A stretch of DNA of 64,000 nt. Origin: Arbacia lixula (taxonomy: Eukaryota; Echinodermata; Echinoidea; Arbacioida; Arbaciidae). Shown here piece after piece: positions 61,276-64,000 of the stretch. Both the position numbers and the translations under genes were made by a program. The DNA lies in NCBI GenBank assembly GCA_963669155.1, contig OZ022586.1:19452307-19516306 (forward strand), read 5' to 3'. The number at the start of each line of letters is the position of its first letter. Position 1 is the first letter of the stretch. The notes beneath the pieces are model-generated. The model was not told where the DNA came from. It did not search any database and saw nothing but the letters and a program-made list of their open reading frames with translations.

Positions 61276-64000
61276 GGCCCATTCTCAGCTAAAATGTCCC
61301 ATTAGTGTTATATTCTGTCCCCGGGACATATTTCATTCAAAAATATAATAATGTTTGTCAAACCCGACTTTTTATAAAAACATACTATCATTATTAATGG
61401 GGAAATAATTAATTTTGACTGAAGTAACAACATTTCTTGAAAATTTGATAATTAAAAAATGGCTTTGTACACAAGCCTATGGGAGAAAGTTTTGTCCCTA
61501 CTATGATTACCATAAAGAAACGTAAAAAAATAACAAGGAAAACGACTTGCAAGGAATATATGATTACGCTATAATAAATGCCAATGAAATACCCTTCCTT
61601 TTGCTCCCACTCACAATCCATGGCAGCAATTATTTTTGTCTCCATCCTGTCACCAATGTTTGTCCCTTTATTCGCAACAGATACGTTACCTCCAAAATAC
61701 CTTCTGAACTTAGGCCATAAACTTAAGTAAATCAATGAGTAATATTTCTCTGAATATCCCTCAAGTCACCCATCTTCATGAGGAAAGTGGATACAGAGCA
61801 CTATTTCGCAGATAGATGAGATACGCGGTTGCAAATACTGAATAGTAGGGGATGAAAAAAAATGTGCAACAGATACGTTACGTATATTTTCAAGTGTATA
61901 ATTTTGTTAAAAGCTTACTATATCTTTTGATGTATACTAGTAAAGGCACAAGTCTTTTACTGCTCAGCATGTACAAAATCTAAGATAACGACCCTGGCAT
62001 ATTAGTTAGGCACCCACTTTTGATTTTGGTCAAACAGTTACGTTACAACAGTTACGTTACGAACAGTTACGTTACTGCATAATTAGTTATACGCATTGCT
62101 CATTTCGAGCACCGTGAGCACATGATATTGTAATTGGGTCGCACGTGCTTTGTTTTTTATATGATAACATGGTCATGCCTCTATGTTTAGCACTGCATTG
62201 TGTAAGAAAAGCGCTTATCATGCTTACGGTCAGTGGTTACACAAAGGTCAAAATAACTTCTTCTTTCTACTGCTGAGGCTTCACTGGCAATGGGAAGTTG
62301 AATATTCATTACAGAGTACATTGAGTAACTATAAATGGGTTTCATTTTTGTTTCTTAAAACTATGATAAGTTCTAAATTAAATGGACCATGATGGACAAC
62401 GCTCTGTTGTAGAAAATTATCACGAGTGTTAGCCCAACAGAGGTCGTGTCTCGGTAACGTATCTGTTTGTGCAACACGGCCAAATGACAGCTGGGGCCTT
62501 ACTCTAATTGCTGAATAATACCTAACTGAATTCAAGAGAAAAATTGCTAGGGACCCTGTCATACAAAGATGTTACTAAATTTGTCTAATTATTAAATGTC
62601 CAGTCATTTTATCTTCAAATCTACGTCTGTAGGTAGTTGGTAACGTATCTGTTGGTAACGTATCTGGTTCTTAAATCCTCAATGAACTTATTGGAATTAA
62701 GTCCGAATCTTTTTCATCTCAACTTGATATATCATTCATAATTACAGAGTAAAACATACTCAAATCATTATGTTGATTAGAATCCCCTATTACTGAATAT
62801 TTTTATTTCTTTTCATTGTGAATTTATTCCAAGGAATACAAATTATTTAAAACACAATTTGGGGCTCTATGACTAGCGTTTCGGAATCTTCATTGTTAAT
62901 TTAGCGATGTAAACGCAGAGATGACCCCAAAGCATGATTTTATAATTAACCTACAGATATATCAAGTTGCCAAAATCAAGGTACAAGAATTTGACTGGAC
63001 AACGACAGATATATAGAACTCTTTATGTCATAAGTGTAAAGAGAATATTCCTTGACAGGTGTTGATATGATATGACTATGATGATTTCATATCTTGGCAC
63101 TGATCATATGGCCTTCTCGATCTTACTCACTCATTTGCGTACGTTATCTAGTTCCGATCGAGGACGGGTACAATGCATTTTCTTCCGGTAGAAATTCAGC
63201 AGCTGATGAATAACAATTACATGTATCTAATCATATAATGCATGTTATGCCTCATGTTACCAAATATATAATATCCTTTAGTTTAATAATGCTGAATGAT
63301 GTTGCCTATTTTGCCAACATTGATTCTCTCCATGGGAAGACAAAAGTTAGTATTTGCTTGCAATACATGTGAAGGATTCATATTATTATTATTCACTCTA
63401 CACATATTTTCCAATGTTGAAATTATCATTAACTTGCCATGTATACCTACTCCGAGATGTATAATATCACTTTAAAGCAATTTATTCTTTTACTGTCTAT
63501 GCACATTTGTACAAACAGATGCGTTACCAACTTCAACAGTAATTAGTCAGTATGTTTATTGGACTGTTTTTGTTTGTTAATGCCAATTTGTCAGTTTAAT
63601 GATTCCTTATATTTGACACGCAGTATATAGCGTATTTTACACAACACCAAATATACATCTGCAATCCTGATTTCCTTAGTAATAAGTGGCGATTGTGATG
63701 TTTCGAGCAGACATGTATATATTGTTCATTTCTTTAAAAGTGTACATAGTTATGGTTAAATTGTTTTATTTCTCGTTTGCATTAAAAGGCTAGTACACGA
63801 GGATGTTTTAGAGTTTACTTATTTTTGTTTTTAAAGGAAACATTTTTTGAGGTTCCTAGATAATAGTATTATGCTAAGCAGCAAGCAGGTTACTATGCTT
63901 TTAACAGATAGTGAGTGAACTTACTTTATAAAAGATTATGCCTACTTTGAACGGGAATATGACCAAGTATTATAGATGGATTCCTAAATACAATTATATA
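61276..64000. other. AT-rich intronic stretch with nine copies of CAGATACGTTAC-like motif
   Basis: The 12-base word CAGATACGTTAC, or a form with one changed base, lies on the + strand at 61678, 61870, 62035, 62049, 62064 and 63516 (the last CAGATGCGTTAC; the 62035-62064 trio CAGTTACGTTAC). Its complement GTAACGTATCTG lies at 62454, 62640 and 62655. The copies at 62035-62075 and 62640-62666 are close tandem groups. No transposon ends or target duplication are resolved, and no exon of CYRI is seen. The 108-codon minus-strand frame (61409-61735) has no recognised domain. Confidence 0.6.

Noticed and set aside
61409..61735. 108-codon minus-strand frame (contains GNVSVANKGTNIGDRMETK)
   Set aside because: Looks protein-like in part, but no domain was recognised, and the GNVSV portion coincides with the repeated 12-mer, which occurs in both orientations.
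1..64000. CRISPR arrays, operons, bacterial promoters, restriction or defence systems
   Set aside because: None seen; the splice sites, MITEs and CYRI gene show an animal nuclear genome.

Overview
This window reads as an intron-rich, repeat-laden eukaryotic genome segment, most likely from an echinoderm and probably a sea urchin. The grounds are a low-GC background, many short palindromic DNA transposons, long GA/CT microsatellites, and a short, well-conserved vertebrate-like gene split by large introns. The species assignment is inference. No prokaryotic features (operons, Shine-Dalgarno sites, CRISPR) are present, and most open frames longer than 60 codons are chance frames or translated microsatellites.

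Only two coding loci are well supported. (1) Near the right end, two exons (58942-59040 and 60143-60264, + strand) encode the first 65 residues of a CYRI/FAM49 protein, the Rac1-binding regulator of the Scar/WAVE complex. The gene continues past the window. A 48-bp exon-like segment at 25009-25056 and a GC-rich segment ending in a donor at 40658 may be 5' non-coding exons of the same gene, which would make most of the window intronic. (2) At 16899-20748 lies an apparently intact non-LTR retrotransposon (3.8 kb, perfect 18-bp target-site duplication). It has an uninterrupted reading frame with endonuclease, reverse transcriptase and a C-terminal zinc finger. It is GC-rich against an AT-rich background and looks young.

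The rest is a layered set of non-autonomous elements: a TA-flanked inverted-repeat family of about 200-250 bp ('family A', at least 14 copies); a hairpin family of about 230 bp ('family B', 3 copies); three TTAA-flanked (piggyBac-like) palindromes (families C, D, E); a 175-180 bp hAT-like family with 8-bp duplications; and several others. There are also tandem arrays with 80-215 bp units (28.9-29.6, 38.5-38.9, 41.1-41.9, 43.8-45.1, 49.5-49.7, 54.5-54.85 and 57.1-57.7 kb), long polypurine/polypyrimidine tracts (14.7-15.2, 27.3-27.5, 31.2-31.5, 32.6-32.9, 33.6-34.3, 39.1-40.0, 52.6-53.0 kb), and eight annotated homopolymer G or C runs of 14-24 bases.

The most unusual signals are: the retrotransposon, whose conserved endonuclease start motif lies upstream of the first ATG and whose 5' end may fold like an HDV-type ribozyme; nine copies of a 12-base motif (CAGATACGTTAC and close variants) clustered at 61.7-63.5 kb, in sequence that interrupts a family C element; and nested insertions whose order can be read directly.
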